DNA of 64,000 nucleotides from Sthenelais limicola. Lineage: Eukaryota > Annelida > Polychaeta > Phyllodocida > Sigalionidae. How positions within the stretch are numbered: the stretch's first letter is position 1; each line of letters starts with the position of its first letter. The notes beneath the pieces were generated by a model. The model made no database searches. It was not told where the DNA came from and saw only the letters and a list, made by a program, of their open reading frames with translations. Location: contig OW804095.1 of the NCBI GenBank assembly GCA_942159475.1, forward strand, positions 152,510,808-152,574,807, written 5' to 3'. Of the stretch, positions 33,751-45,025 are shown piece after piece. A program made the translations under genes and the position numbers.

Positions 33751-34153
33751 ATATATGTGATGTGTTCCAGGAAAATGAGTCATAAGTCGCAAAAAATAGA
33801 TTCTGAGATATCACCATATTTGAAAAGATGAGATCAAGCCGATTCCAATGATAGTAACCAGTCTAATAATCTAATAAGTATGATATTTTCGTTTTTGAAA
33901 AAAAAAGTTTCCAATATTTCTTGGGGTCAATAAACAGTAAAGTAACTAAATGTAGTCCATATGAGGACCTTTAAAACGAAAGAATACATAACATAGATTG
34001 TCCTGAAATTTGATACATCGATTGGTATATATATAAGTGATAAACTCTAAGAAAATCAGAACATTCCAATAATGGGATCTTGTGAAAAAAACACTTTGAA
34101 AAATATCAATTTTGCGACTTATGACTCATTTTTCTGAAACACATCACATATGG
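33751..34153. mobile_element. MITE-2, complete copy (~400 bp)
   Basis: Left end ATATATGTGATGTGTTCCAG, AAAATGAGTCATAAGTCGCA; right end is the inverted form ending AAACACATCACATATG. The interior carries the family's AT-rich body (CAATATTTCTTGGGGTCAAT, AGTAAAGTAACTAAATGTAG). No ORF. Confidence 0.85.
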
Positions 34154-34163
34154 GAGATACCTT

Positions 34164-34322
34164 GTTTATTACCTTGAATAAGGGTCCAACTTATGTATAG
34201 ATGTTTAAAGTTAAATATGTTAATTTGCTGACATATGCATATATATAATGCATACGCATATGGTATGCAGAAAAGTTGACTATAGTGTATGTCTCTTTAC
34301 TTTTTCGTTAATAAGCAGAAAA
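34164..34322 (+). repeat. direct repeat, partner at 34497-34655
   Basis: About 160 bp starting GTTTATTACCTTGAATAAGG, repeated 333 bp downstream with moderate divergence. Both copies contain the GCATACGCAT...GGTATGC word. Confidence 0.8.
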
Positions 34323-34496
34323 TGGTGGTACATTGACATTTTTTCGGGTTTCACAAAATTATTAGAAACGTTCCATGCATATGCCTATACCATGCATATG
34401 CAATTATAAGAGAAAAGGGGAATATCAGTCAATTGCGGGCTATATATTCAATAAAAGTGGAAATAAATGCTGAGACCTGAGACCTAAATGCTGAGG

Positions 34497-34655
34497 GGTT
34501 TATTACCTTGAATAAGGGTCCAAATTTTGTATACATGTTTAAAATTAAATATGTTAATTTGCTGAGACATGGATGTGTACATAGCATACGCATGGTATGC
34601 AGAAAAGTTGACTATAGGGTATGTCTCTTTACTATTGCATTAATAAGTAGAATGC
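34497..34655 (+). repeat. direct repeat, partner at 34164-34322
   Basis: Second copy of the ~160-bp segment; it differs by several substitutions and a small indel. Confidence 0.8.
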
Positions 34656-34993
34656 GGCGGCAGATTGATGGTTTTTCCTGGGTTCATTTAAAGCTAGAGT
34701 AGTGTGTTTATCATATGAAAACATATTCGCCTAAACAACCTTTATAATTTAGATAAAATTGAGGACATAGCGTCTAAGCATGCACATGGTATGCATGGGG
34801 TTGACTATTACATGCCTATCAAAAAGATACATAACATAATTATTCAAATAGAATTGCTCAAAACATTATGTAATATTGGGCGGAGTATGGACAGATTTAG
34901 GACTAAGATATATGAAGTGATTTTATTTTGATTTAATTAGTTTGAACATTTTGGGAAAATGAAGATTATTAGCCAGCATCCCCTCTCCCCCAG

Positions 34994-35099
34994 GAGAAAG
35001 AATGAGGTGGCGGAGGAGGAAGAGGAGCCGGAGGGGGAGATGGCAATTGTAGTGACCGGGCTAGCGGCGTCGATCGTCGCGCAAAACTTGGTTCCGTAA
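34994..35099 (+). CDS. candidate terminal exon of an unidentified host gene
   Basis: After a pyrimidine tract and AG (CCCCTCTCCCCCAG, AG at 34992-34993), a GC-rich stretch stands out from AT-rich DNA. It reads one base plus 34 codons to TAA at 35097-35099. The product is an acidic run (EVAEEEEEPEGE) followed by a hydrophobic, alanine/valine-rich tail. Base composition and the strong acceptor favour an exon. The upstream exon was not found, and no family is recognisable. It could also be a retroposed fragment. Confidence 0.35.
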
Positions 35100-35525
35100 T
35101 TATCATTTTATTTCCATTTATCCTTTATTCAATAATGTCAACATATATATCATTCGAAAGACAACTATTTACGCTTCAAGTTGGTATAAATTATGTTCAT
35201 GTACAACATTTATCAAAGGCATGAGAGATGAATGAAAAGCTTGTTTTATTTGCGGCCGCTCACAGGTAAAATATGGAGCATGCTAAATGTGGAGCGAATG
35301 TGCACAGGGAGAAAGATGTGTGAGTGTGAACTGCAGGTGGAGCGAAAAGGGAAATGGGGAAAGTGGAGAATGGGGGAAAAGGTTCTGGAGTGGCAGTGTT
35401 CTGGAGGAAAAGTGTTGGTCAGGGTATAGATGAGTAGGGTATTGGGTGCCTATACTAGCAATTACATTTAATTCCAATGACCTTTCTAAAAAATACCCAT
35501 TTGGAACCGTTTCATGAGAATCGAC
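35100..35525. other. intergenic
   Basis: Contains a G-rich stretch (about 35300-35420) with repeated GTGGAGCGAA words, roughly complementary to the C-rich tract at 31513-31645. No gene seen. Confidence 0.4.
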
Positions 35526-35791
35526 CATAGACCGAGGTAGGGGCCGGGGCGTATGAGCCCACATAGCCCCCTTCAGTTATATAGACAGAGGTAGGGTGGT
35601 GTATGAGCCCACATAGCCCCCTTCAGTTATATAGACAGAGGTAGGGGGGTGTATGAGCCCATATAGCCCCCTTCAGTTATATAGACAGAGGTAGGGGGTG
35701 TATGAGCCCCCACATAGCCCCCTTCAGTTATATAGATAGGGGTAGGGGTTGTATGAGCCTACATAGCCCCCTTCAGTTATATAGATAGGGG
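35526..35791. repeat. 50-bp minisatellite, about 5 copies
   Basis: Unit ATAGACAGAGGTAGGGTGGT + GTATGAGCCCACATAGCCCC + CTTCAGTTAT; period 50 (once 51). Copies diverge slightly. Confidence 0.95.
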
Positions 35792-35798
35792 TCCCAGG

Positions 35799-36175
35799 TA
35801 ACAATTCACGTTAAATTTACGTTGATTCACATCAATCCAAGGTGGATTAATTAGCATTAAAGTCTTAGCATGAACTTAACCTTAATTTCACATTAATCTA
35901 GTTAATGTTATTATATTGGCGTCAATCTAACATTAACTGAATGTGAATTTCTGAACATCAATGGTGACTTAACATTAACACTTTAGATGTAAGTTGGTTA
36001 ACTTACTGATCAATCAACGTTGATATGTTTGAGTCTTTAACATTAACTTATTGGTGAATTAAAGTTAATATTTTTATGTCAAGTTTTTAACACTAACTTA
36101 CTAATAAATCAACATTGATATTTTTTACTTAAATTTCTTAACATTAAACTTACTGATAAATCAAACCATTGAAAA
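35799..36175. repeat. degenerate AT-rich tandem repeat (TTAACATTAACTTA words)
   Basis: Loose repetition of TTAACATTAACTTACTGAT / AATCAACGTTGATATTT about every 65-75 bp. Confidence 0.6.
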
Positions 36176-36505
36176 CATAGTGTGTATGGTGTTGGGGGGA
36201 GGGGTCATATAGGACAGAGACTTGGTACACAGCCAGGTTAGGCCTGCATCACTATTATAGTAATATGTGTGTGTGTTATGCGTAGTAAACACTTGGAATT
36301 ATCACATGTAAACACATTCAATGTTATTGTTATATCTATAAATCATTCTCTAAGAGAATTAGAATTCCTTGTGAGATCTTTGAGACTGAATCTCTGGGCG
36401 AAATATCCCTGTATTTTATAGAATGTATCATTTCTTTATTTTGTTTTTGTAACCTTCTTTATTTCTTATATATTATATGACATTGATCATGGTAGTTACC
36501 TCCAA

Positions 36506-36621
36506 GGTATCAACTAAAAACTAGCTGTCAGGATGCTAGTGGGGTATAACTACTGCCTATACTGACCTAGGACCACAAATCTAAGGTTAGGTTTAGGGTT
36601 ATAGTTAGCATCAGTATCCAT
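36506..36621 (+). repeat. dispersed repeat R1, copy 1
   Basis: Starts GGTATCAACTAAAAACTAGC and ends near AGCATCAGTATCCAT; recurs at 37817-37974 and 38003-38155. Confidence 0.85.
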
Positions 36622-37363
36622 AAGCGATATGATAGGTGGCAGCACCGTTTGTTTTATCGGACCTAGTAGACTTTGCTAGTTTATCGTAGGTAGCGCCACT
36701 TTAGTTTCTTTCGGGCTTAGAAGGCTTTGCACAACATTATATTACGAGAATACATAATATTGTTATAAAGAATTACACATTTTGAGGAGAGGATCATGCT
36801 ATGTTACAGCCGGTTGGTCACCGCTTTGAATATTGAATGACAAATAACCTAGGTCGCATGTTAAGGTTGCAAATGAGGACAACTTGTTTTTAGTGACCCC
36901 TCATATTGTCAGCCTATTACCTTGTGTAGTTAATGTCAATAATTATTATATATCTTTGTAGTGATCATTAAGTATAGTTAATGTCAACGCAACTTTATCG
37001 CGGCCACTGTATCTCCTTGTTATGATCATTAGACTGTCACACTTACTTACTTACTTTTAGACTAAATGTCTCCTCTGTGACATGTACTGATAATTTGAAT
37101 TTGAATGGATAAATGTTGATCTACTTGGCTTGATATCATTTAATGGTGTGAGCTCTGCAGTCTCACAAGTTGGTCAGTCAACCTGATGTTACTATTACCA
37201 AATATGGGCATGAAATTACATCCTCTCACAATGTAAATAACCATCTCACATCTCATCACATCTCTTGCAATACATGTATTATGTAAACATTTTGTACCAA
37301 TTTGTAACTTTTCTGCTAATAAGTCAAAAACCTAATCGGCACTCTTCGGGAGACCTAGAATTC
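36622..37363. other. intergenic, no feature seen
   Basis: AT-rich and non-coding. Confidence 0.4.
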
Positions 37364-37440
37364 TAGACCTGAGCGACCGCATTGTATATTCCATCAGCAA
37401 TAAAGGATTTTTGAATTTGAATTTGAATTTGAATTTGAAT
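37364..37440 (+). mobile_element. 3' tail of a non-LTR retroposon
   Basis: CGACCGCATTGTATATTCCA, then AATAAAGG and TTTGAA microsatellite repeats. The same tail with TTGAA repeats occurs at 39955-40065, so this is a family. Confidence 0.65.
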
Positions 37441-37816
37441 TCTATCATCAAAACTCTTAAAGTTATCCTGAATCATATGAAATAAGTCAAGGCAACTTTA
37501 AGTTTTAGTCTCTAACTAATGGTCCATAATGCACCGTCCCACTCTAGGCCCAAGGCCAGGAAACCGGTAAGCGAAGTAGGCGTCCAATCACTGACATACC
37601 ATTCCTATCTTATTTATTTCTTGTTATTTCATGTTATTGAAACTTTGTAACCAATTTAAATGTCATAACAAGAATCAGGCCACTCGGCGGAAGAACTGAC
37701 TATTCAGGAGAAGTTTTTACTCAGAATCTGAACTTTCTTTTGTAAACACATTTGTAAATAAAAGAATTCTTGAATTTAATTGAATCTGAGGGTTTGGTCC
37801 TAGACTGCCACCGATA

Positions 37817-37974
37817 AGTATCAACTAAATACTAGACGTCAGCATGCTAATGGGGTATACCTACTACCTATACTGACTTAGGACCACACATTTATAAGGT
37901 TAGGTTTAGGGTTATAGCCAGCATTGGTATCAATCCAAGTACTCTATTCCACTTCACAGAACACATGAAAATAC
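37817..37974 (+). repeat. dispersed repeat R1, copy 2
   Basis: More diverged than copies 1 and 3; shares with copy 3 an extra 3' segment (TACTCTATTCCACTTCACAG). Confidence 0.85.
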
Positions 37975-38002
37975 AGTGCATAATGGTAAAATTGCTATAT
38001 TA

Positions 38003-38155
38003 GGGTATCAACTAAAAACTAGCTGTCAGGATGCTAGTAGGGTATAACTACTGCCTAGGATATGACCACACATTTAAGGTTAGGTTTAGGGTTATAGTTA
38101 GCATCAGTATCCATCCATGTACTCTATTCCACTTCACAGAACACATGAAAATACC
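38003..38155 (+). repeat. dispersed repeat R1, copy 3
   Basis: Contains the R1 core plus the same 3' extension as copy 2. Confidence 0.85.
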
Positions 38156-38402
38156 ATAATGCTCTATTATTAACATCCTGGCAGCTAGTATATAGACGCT
38201 TCCGACCATTACATCCTGGTTCAGAGTTGAGACATGGGAGGGCACCACTGCATGCGTTGCCAGTGAGTGAAAGCCGCGTGGAAATGTACACAGTAGCACA
38301 CCAGCCTGTGCGCCGCGCCGCGTGTGCATGTTTGTAGAAGGAACTCTCTTAAGTCACCCGCACACAGGTAGATCTCCTCCAGTAGGTCTCCTCACCTGGG
38401 GT

Positions 38403-38496
38403 ATGGATCTACTACCTCGATATACATACACCATTCCCTGGATCCACAATACTAGCCTCCAGTATGTAGTGTTAATTGTCTGCCTAGCCTTACAGG
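38403..38496 (+). CDS. candidate first coding exon with signal peptide (second host gene)
   Basis: An ATG at 38403 opens 31 codons plus one base. The frame ends in a hydrophobic core (YVVLIVCLALQ) and a strong donor GTAAGT at 38497. This phase-1 exit is usual for secreted or membrane proteins built from modules. Upstream, 38270-38400 is GC-rich compared with its surroundings and reads like a 5'UTR. Downstream exons were searched for on the plus strand without a convincing hit; they may lie beyond the window or be too short. No family can be named. Confidence 0.45.
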
Positions 38497-38623
38497 GTAA
38501 GTACAATCACATCTTTTAACTTGTTTTTTTTTAAGATTTTATTTAGGCTGGGTGATCATTTCCCATCAGTTGATTCTAACATCGCCAGGACAAAAACAGA
38601 AAAACATACAATGTAAGGTACTA

Positions 38624-38866
38624 TATGGGTCAGATTTTCAAAAAATGTACAATTCAACTTCGCCAATCTTATCAAATAACCCAAATTTCAGACGAAAAAA
38701 AAGTTCAAAATACAGTTCCACCTAACCCACCAGATTACTAGAATCAATGCAATGGCGAATATACTCGAATTTACCTAGTATTGACCAAATTGCAGCCTAT
38801 TTTAGCAGAATTTACTGAATATGTACAGCTGCCAATTGTACAATTTCTGGAAATCTGACCCATATA
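38624..38866. mobile_element. MITE-1 copy
   Basis: TATGGGTCAGATTTTCAAAA at the left and the inverted AATCTGACCCATATA at the right; 243 bp. Confidence 0.9.
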
Positions 38867-38986
38867 ACATGGTAGTAATCACTGTGGCAGAGTGTGGACC
38901 ATGAGCATGGTGATGTTTGTGGGAACTTCTTGCTGTAACCTGGGGGTGGGGGTGGGGGGAGTTCATAAAAAACGTCGAAGACCTTT

Positions 38987-39383
38987 ATATGTGATTCGTT
39001 TTAAGAAAATGAGTCATAAGTCGCAAAATATGGATTTTGAGATATCATCAAGCTGATTCCAATGATAGTAAACACTAGGATACCTAAGGGGTGTTTCTAT
39101 ATTTTAAGTTTGATATTTTTATTTTTGAAAAAAAAGTTAGCAATGTTTCTGGATGGGTAATTAGCAGTAAAGTAACTAAATATACTCCATACGAAGACCT
39201 TCAAAACGCAAGGATATATTTAATACACTGTCCTGAAATTTGTGACACATATTTATATGACTAAAGGCACTAAACCCTCTAAGAAATCAGAACATTTCAG
39301 TAAAGAGATCTTGTGATAAAAACACTTTGAAAAATATCAATTTTGCGACTTGTGACTCATTTTCCTGGAACACATCACATATA
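38987..39383. mobile_element. MITE-2 copy, near complete
   Basis: Left ATATGTGATTCGTTTTAAG, right CCTGGAACACATCACATAT, with the family interior. Confidence 0.85.
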
Positions 39384-39472
39384 AGATGTGATGCGTTGTA
39401 GGAAAATTAGGCACCCGTCGCAAAAAAATGGATTTTGAGATATCATCATATTTGAAAAGATTATATCCAGGA
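39384..39472. mobile_element. MITE-2 fragment, directly abutting
   Basis: GATGTGATGCGTTGTAGGAA then TGGATTTTGAGATATCATCA; only the first ~90 bp are present. A head-to-tail neighbour of the previous copy. Confidence 0.75.
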
Positions 39473-39720
39473 AGCGTGCAGACCTAGGAGTTCTGCATGA
39501 ATTCGCATATTATAGAAATAGATTGCAGATACAAGATATATTTTTATTATTAATTTGAATCATTAAATTGCCTGCGGCAAACACAGGGAACTTCAAAATT
39601 CATTTCCCCATTCTCCTCAACCACCGTGAGGAGAATGGGGGGCGGGGAAATTAAAATAAACAAAAAATGTGATGGATCAATGTAACTGTTTTTATACATG
39701 TGCCCTTCTGTATTCCCCTA

Positions 39721-39800
39721 TAGCCAAGTGGTTAAAACTTTGGAATTTTAAAGCAGGATTGTGTGTTTGAGCCCCAGAGCAGAGTTTCACTTTCGAGTCA
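39721..39800 (+). mobile_element. tRNA-derived SINE head
   Basis: A-box-like TAGCCAAGTGG (39721-39731) and B-box-like GTTTGAGCCCC (39765-39775), spaced as in tRNA genes. A cloverleaf does not form well and no intact tRNA is claimed. Confidence 0.5.
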
Positions 39801-39822
39801 TTTCATATGTTTTGTAGGTACT

Positions 39823-40209
39823 GTACCCAGTGAAAATAAAAATAAATAAAAAATTTTTAAAAAAATAGTATTATTGTTAAAGCCGGGCCCACACATTCAA
39901 GAACTCATGAATGTTAATTGATATTGTAACAATTCATGTTAACTATAAGATTTAATCCCGAACGCGGCACCCTCTGGGAGAACTAGTTTCTACATTTTGA
40001 GCAACCGCATGGTACCATAACATCTGCAATAAAAGGATTTTTGAATTGAATTGAATTGAAATAAGGACTACTGCTTGTTTTCCTTATTTTCATATCATAC
40101 GAATTGTCTTAAGGCCAATTTGGCTCTCTTCTTGAATGTGTGGGCCCGGCTTTAACAATAATACTATTTTTCTTTAAAGATTTTATTTATTTTTATTTTC
40201 ACTGGGTAC
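39823..40209. mobile_element. 387-bp foldback/MITE with ~80-bp terminal inverted repeats and a nested retroposon tail
   Basis: GTACCCAGTGAAAATAAAAA ... AAAGCCGGGCCCACACATTC (39823-39902) is inverted at 40130-40209. Between the arms, 39955-40065 is a retroposon tail (GAGCAACCGCATGGTACC, AATAAAAGG, TTGAA repeats) like the one at 37364. Confidence 0.8.
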
Positions 40210-40405
40210 ATTAGTGGATCTAACTAATTCACGAAAGACAAGATGACTGCAATCAGTAGACATAAGTCATATTTCTTCGGAGATCTGCAGGACATTGAAC
40301 ATGTTCATACATACGTACAGTACAAAATATTCTCAGGACAGCCTGACTTGCCAAAAAGGTATTTTACAGAAAGAGAGGTTACAAATATGAGTAGAGTCAA
40401 TACAA

Positions 40406-40652
40406 TATATGGGTCAGATTTTCATAAAATGTACAATTCGCCTTCACCAATCCTCTCAAATAACCCACATTTAAGACAAAAATGAGCTTCAAAATGCAAC
40501 TAAACATAACAGAACTGATTCTTTAAATCAATGCGATCCCAAATATATTCAGATATACCCGGGATTCATCACTTTTCAACCTAATTTAGCAGGATTTCCT
40601 AAATGTGTAGATCTGCCAATTGTACATTTTCTGAAAATCTGACCCATATATA
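40406..40652. mobile_element. MITE-1, reference copy (247 bp)
   Basis: Ends TATATGGGTCAGATTTTCAT and its complement CTGAAAATCTGACCCATATA. Interior words AATAACCCACATTTAAGACA and CCTAATTTAGCAGGATTTCC recur in the other copies. TA-rich target. Confidence 0.92.
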
Positions 40653-40969
40653 TTATTACGAGCAGACAGTTAGTGGATACAGCAATATTCTTTCTATGAT
40701 TACATTAATTAATTACAATTTAATGGCATTTTCATATAATATATACGGTACATTCATATTACAAATTTTCGATATATGATAAAAGACATGTTCTCATCAC
40801 GAATCACTGATAACAGTGTGAGTGCTGACGAGCAACTTAAAAATGGAATACATCTACCACCACCGACGCCGTGCTCTATCACATTTATAGACCATTATTA
40901 ATAGTATTTTATCAGTTTAAGTTTTACCTTCATACAGAGCGGGGTATGAGAAATAAATTCATACAAGGC

Positions 40970-41100
40970 AGTGCAAACTCTTTTTCAAAAATAAAGATAT
41001 CAAACTTAAAACATAGAAATACTTATCAGCTAATTCCTAGTGTTTACCATCGTTAGAATCGGCATGATGTGATCTTTTCAAATAATTATGATGATATCTC
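40970..41100 (-). mobile_element. MITE-2 fragment
   Basis: Right half of the family (AAAATAAAGATATCAAACTT, CGTTAGAATCGGCATGATG). Confidence 0.7.
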
Positions 41101-41326
41101 TGCTCAAGTTGTGTTCATTCCCTGAGTGAATGTGATATTAATTAGTGTAATGACTCACGGGGGAAAAGAGACAAGAATTGATCCCACTATTTGCATATAA
41201 ATCACGTTTCTGGGCCCGTTGCTCCCTTTTTTGTTAAAACAATAACGTGGCCTACATCGCGATAGCATTTTCTGTGTAAGCATTGCTCCGCCCCAAAGTA
41301 TACACTGTATGTTGTATGCTTGACGT

Positions 41327-41572
41327 TATATGGGTCAGATTTTCAGAAAATGTACAATTGGCAGCTGTACACATTTAGCAAATTCTTCAAAATTAGGCTA
41401 CAATTTGGTCAATACTAGGTCAATTCGAGAATATTCTGCATTGCATTGACTCTGGCGATCTGTTTGGTTAGGTTTAACTGTATTTTGAACTTTATTTTCG
41501 TCTAAAACTTGGTTTATTCGAGAAGATTGGCGAAGTTGAATTGTACATTTTCTGAAAGTCTGACCCATATAG
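41327..41572. mobile_element. MITE-1 copy
   Basis: TATATGGGTCAGATTTTCAG to TCTGACCCATAT; 246 bp, in the opposite interior orientation to 38624-38866. Confidence 0.92.
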
Positions 41573-42250
41573 TACAGAGATATCTATGTCACAATGCCAT
41601 TTTGATAGATCTGAGCAGTTCTCGTTAAGGCATTTTAATATACAGATTGCTAAAATAACGTAGCAATGGCCTCTCTCACCCACATCTCTATAATCGTATA
41701 ATTTGGAAACTGAACTTTATGATTTTGTGTTTTTTTTATTATTTCACACTTTATGATTTATGTATTTGTGTTTTACGTTTGAAGGTATATCTTTTGCTTC
41801 ATAATATCAAATATGTTATGCTTGTGTTTTATATGACTGTATGTTGCTGTTATGATTATTCATTATGTCATTTGTAGCGACATATGCCAGTTTTGCCCTG
41901 CCAGGGAGCGACAAATCTATATCATACCTTTATTATATCTATATACATTATATAACCTATATTCATTTTCAGTTACATTGCCATGACTGTTTCTTTTATT
42001 TCATGTTTACTCAACAATGCTTATATACCATGTCCAAGTAGTTTAGATATTCTATATAGACATTTGATGTAACAACAAATATATTTAGCGTAGACATTCT
42101 GTGTAGTAACAAATAACTTTCTGGCCTTTACAGACATTATCTAAAAAGTATCCACCCCAGTAGTCAAGGACCATGCTGGAAGACCAGGATTTCTTTTCTG
42201 AAACATGGCTCCTATTTGTACAACATATTTAGGTACAAATAAAGAATATA
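41573..42250. other. intergenic, ends in a retroposon tail
   Basis: No gene. The last part (about 42195-42272) reads TACAAATAAAGAATATATTG followed by TTGAA repeats, a LINE/SINE 3' tail. Confidence 0.5.
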
Positions 42251-42499
42251 TTGAATTGAATTGAATTGAATTCTTATAGGTGGCAACTCCCTTTTATCGT
42301 AACTTGCATTGCACTATATACGATTTTTTTCTTAGACTAGTCTGAGAGACCTCTGAGAGACCTCTGACAGAACTCTTACCTCGCTCAAATGCATGAGTTC
42401 CAATGGAATAACCCTCGTATCATAAAACCCTTGTAGTCGTAAATTTAAGACCTATACAACACAATCTTATCGTGTGCAATGTACCCATATTAGAGTAAC

Positions 42500-42745
42500 T
42501 ATATGGGTCAGATTTTCAGAAAATGTACAATTGGCAGCTGTACACATTTATTAAAGTGTGCTAAATTAGGCTGCAATTTGGTCAATACTAGGTAAATCCG
42601 AGTATATTCGGCATTGTATTGATTCTGGGAATCTGTTTGGTTAGATTGAACTGTATTTTGAACTTTATTTTCGTCTGAAATTTGGGTTATTTGAGAGGAT
42701 TGGTGAAGGTGAATTGTACATTTTCTGAAAATCTGACCCATATAT
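42500..42745. mobile_element. MITE-1 copy
   Basis: ATATGGGTCAGATTTTCAGA to AAATCTGACCCATATA; 246 bp, same orientation as 41327-41572. Confidence 0.92.
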
Positions 42746-43663
42746 TAGTGATATTGTAACAAAGACAAGGAAAGGAGATAGGCCTGGTCTGGAAGACTTC
42801 TGTTTGTAAAGACTGCAACCTTTTTGCCAATATTTTATCAAGAAGACAAATTTACGAAACAAATTCTCTAATCTCTAATCTAACCTCTGATCGTCGACCA
42901 TCTGAGGGACCTTGGCTGCTTTATTGACCTATCCTTGGCTACTGCCTTAAACGGTTTTAATAATTCTTCAAAACTGTCGATAGCAAATACAGATATGAAA
43001 TATTAAGCAGTTCTAGCTTTGAATTTCATACTGGTACACACAGTGTCCAGAGAAATTTCATTTTCAATTACATCCAAACTAGTCGCAACTGTCTGGGCTT
43101 TTTCCACTTTTATTACATACATATGTGATTTGAGGGTGCTATTCAGGGGTGCTATTTGAAATGTCAAATAGCACCTATTTGTGCTATTTGAGCGGGACAC
43201 AAACATGTGACCCACAGGACGCAATTTCATTGGTTTGCCGATTAGACTAGGCAAAATCCACCTAAACAACACTCTTAATACTCCTAGGAGCATTTTTTGT
43301 ACCTCTGATTTTGTACAATTGTATATATTTCTAGTCTCTGAATTGCCTCCATGAATCTATAGCCTTCTGTTAGCATATAGGGAGAGCTTAGAAGAAGGAT
43401 ATTGCATCCAATCAGATTGATGTACTACTTAGGTGCATAGGCACCATACACATGGCAGTTCTTCAACTGGTTGAACTATGATGTTATAGCCAGGAATGTA
43501 TGGACTTTTATTCAGATTGTTTTGCTATGATATGCTATAATATGCTATGACAAGTCCTTACAACAATGAGAATATCACAAATGGATTCTCATCTGTTTCC
43601 CAGTCTAGATTTTGCGCACCTGATGACGTTGCGCTCTGCTGCATAGCACTGCCTTGTAAGTTT
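42746..43663. other. intergenic, no gene recognised
   Basis: A 96-codon minus frame (43003-43293) has no recognisable motif. A GTGCTATTTGA duplication lies near 43136-43195. Confidence 0.4.
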
Positions 43664-43760
43664 AGATAAGATAAGATAAGATAAGAACTACTTTATTTAT
43701 CGAATAAGGACAATACATGATAAACAGGTATACAGACTTCTAGAATGCCTCCAGATCTCC
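43664..43760 (-). mobile_element. retroposon 3' tail with GATAA microsatellite (minus orientation)
   Basis: Four tandem GATAA units followed, on the minus strand reading back, by an AATAAA-type signal (CGATAAATAAAGTAGTT). A similar GATAA-ended tail lies at 47643-47680. Confidence 0.5.
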
Positions 43761-44079
43761 CTGCCGTTACCTTGGCCAAAAGGGTTAAGTTAAATCTATT
43801 TTTTTTAAATGAGATCGAATAAGAGTAAAATAAAATAAGAATAAAATAACATGGTAAGACTAACTAAGTCCTTTAGGACTTTTACAGATTAAACTTTGCT
43901 TGTTGATAGAGAGAAACAGGTGTACTCCTGAGTGCTGGATCTCTGAGTTAGATAATGTATTTCGGAAGTTGTCAAGCAAAGTTCCGATAATTTGTCAAGA
44001 AATACAGTAATAATAAGGTAATTATAACAGATGAATCTGTAATAAATACCAAATGGCACTCTATACAGTTTATAATCGG

Positions 44080-44147
44080 GTTGAGACGAGCTGCAGAATG
44101 GAACTCGTCCCTTCGGGGCTCATTCCGTTCTGCAGCTCGTCTCGAAC
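44080..44147. repeat. hairpin, ~24-bp arms
   Basis: GTTGAGACGAGCTGCAGAAT (44080) and its reverse complement (44123-44147) with a loop of about 19 bases. Confidence 0.85.
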
Positions 44148-44435
44148 TAATTATAAACCTACATTGTACCATTAGGTATGAGTATAACATGGAAGGGGAA
44201 AGCTTTAATGGATAATGTAATAGATTCATATTTTAACCCCACATATATTTAGTTGATTGATGTTGATACTTATATAAAATTTGGTTAATTACATACATTC
44301 GAGTTTAACGAGTTTTAAAGTATCAAAAGTGATTGATGTAGGAATTGGGTCTAAATCCGGCAATTGATGGTAAAATGATCATCTGGAACTGGTGGAGGGA
44401 AGAATGAAAATGTCTATCCGGAAATTACATACATA

Positions 44436-45025
44436 TATGGATTTTGAGATATCATCATATTTGAAAAGATGAGATCAAGCAGATTCTAGTAATAAACGGG
44501 AAGGCTATCTCATAAGGATTTCTATATTTTAGGTTTGATATTTTAATTTTTGAAAACAGAATTTGCTGTATTTGTGAGTTGACAATTACTAGTAAAGTAG
44601 CTAAATATAAGCTCTATATAAGATGGTCTTAGAAATGCATGGATATATGTATTACACTGTCTTGGAATTTGGTAAAAGTATTCATGCGACTAGCAGTACT
44701 AAGCACATCAAAAGTGGGAATATCCTAAGGTATCCTATAAATAAACCCGGTCTTCCCCCTCGACCGACATACCTAATGACTTACTAACATTGAAATAGCA
44801 ATTTTTTTTATTTTTTTTTCTGTTTTTTCTATTTTTTTCCCCCTCATAAAATGAAAAATGTATCACTGCAACTGTTGAATAGGCAGGCAGTGGGAACATC
44901 GTCACCGAGACGACGCTGTATTGTCTACCCTGCAATAAAATCTGTTCAAAAAAAAAAAAAAAAAAAATCACTTTGAAAAGTATCCATTTTGCGTCTTGTG
45001 ACTCACTTTCCAGTAACACATCAAA
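44436..45025. mobile_element. MITE-2 copy interrupted by a poly(A) retroposon
   Basis: The left part 44436-44730 and right part 44968-45025 (CACTTTGAAAAGTATCCATT, TGTGACTC) belong to MITE-2. The middle is foreign (see next entry). Confidence 0.8.
44731..44967 (+). mobile_element. poly(A)-tailed retroposed insert
   Basis: About 237 bp ending in AATAAAATCTGTTC and about 20 A residues. The last part before the tail is GC-richer (CCGAGACGACGCTGTATTG). It looks like a SINE or a retroposed mRNA 3' end; the source is unknown and no clear target duplication is visible. Confidence 0.65.

Noticed and set aside
39721..39790. Functional tRNA gene
   Set aside because: Only the A and B boxes are recognisable; acceptor and anticodon stems do not pair well. 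It fits a SINE head.
43003..43293. 96-codon minus ORF as a gene
   Set aside because: No recognisable domain, no splice or promoter context; it includes a local duplication.
43604..43655. Short cysteine-containing exon after TTTCCCAG and before GTAAGTTTAG on the plus strand
   Set aside because: Boundaries look plausible, but the frame that is open does not match the phase of the 38403-38496 exon; too short to support alone.
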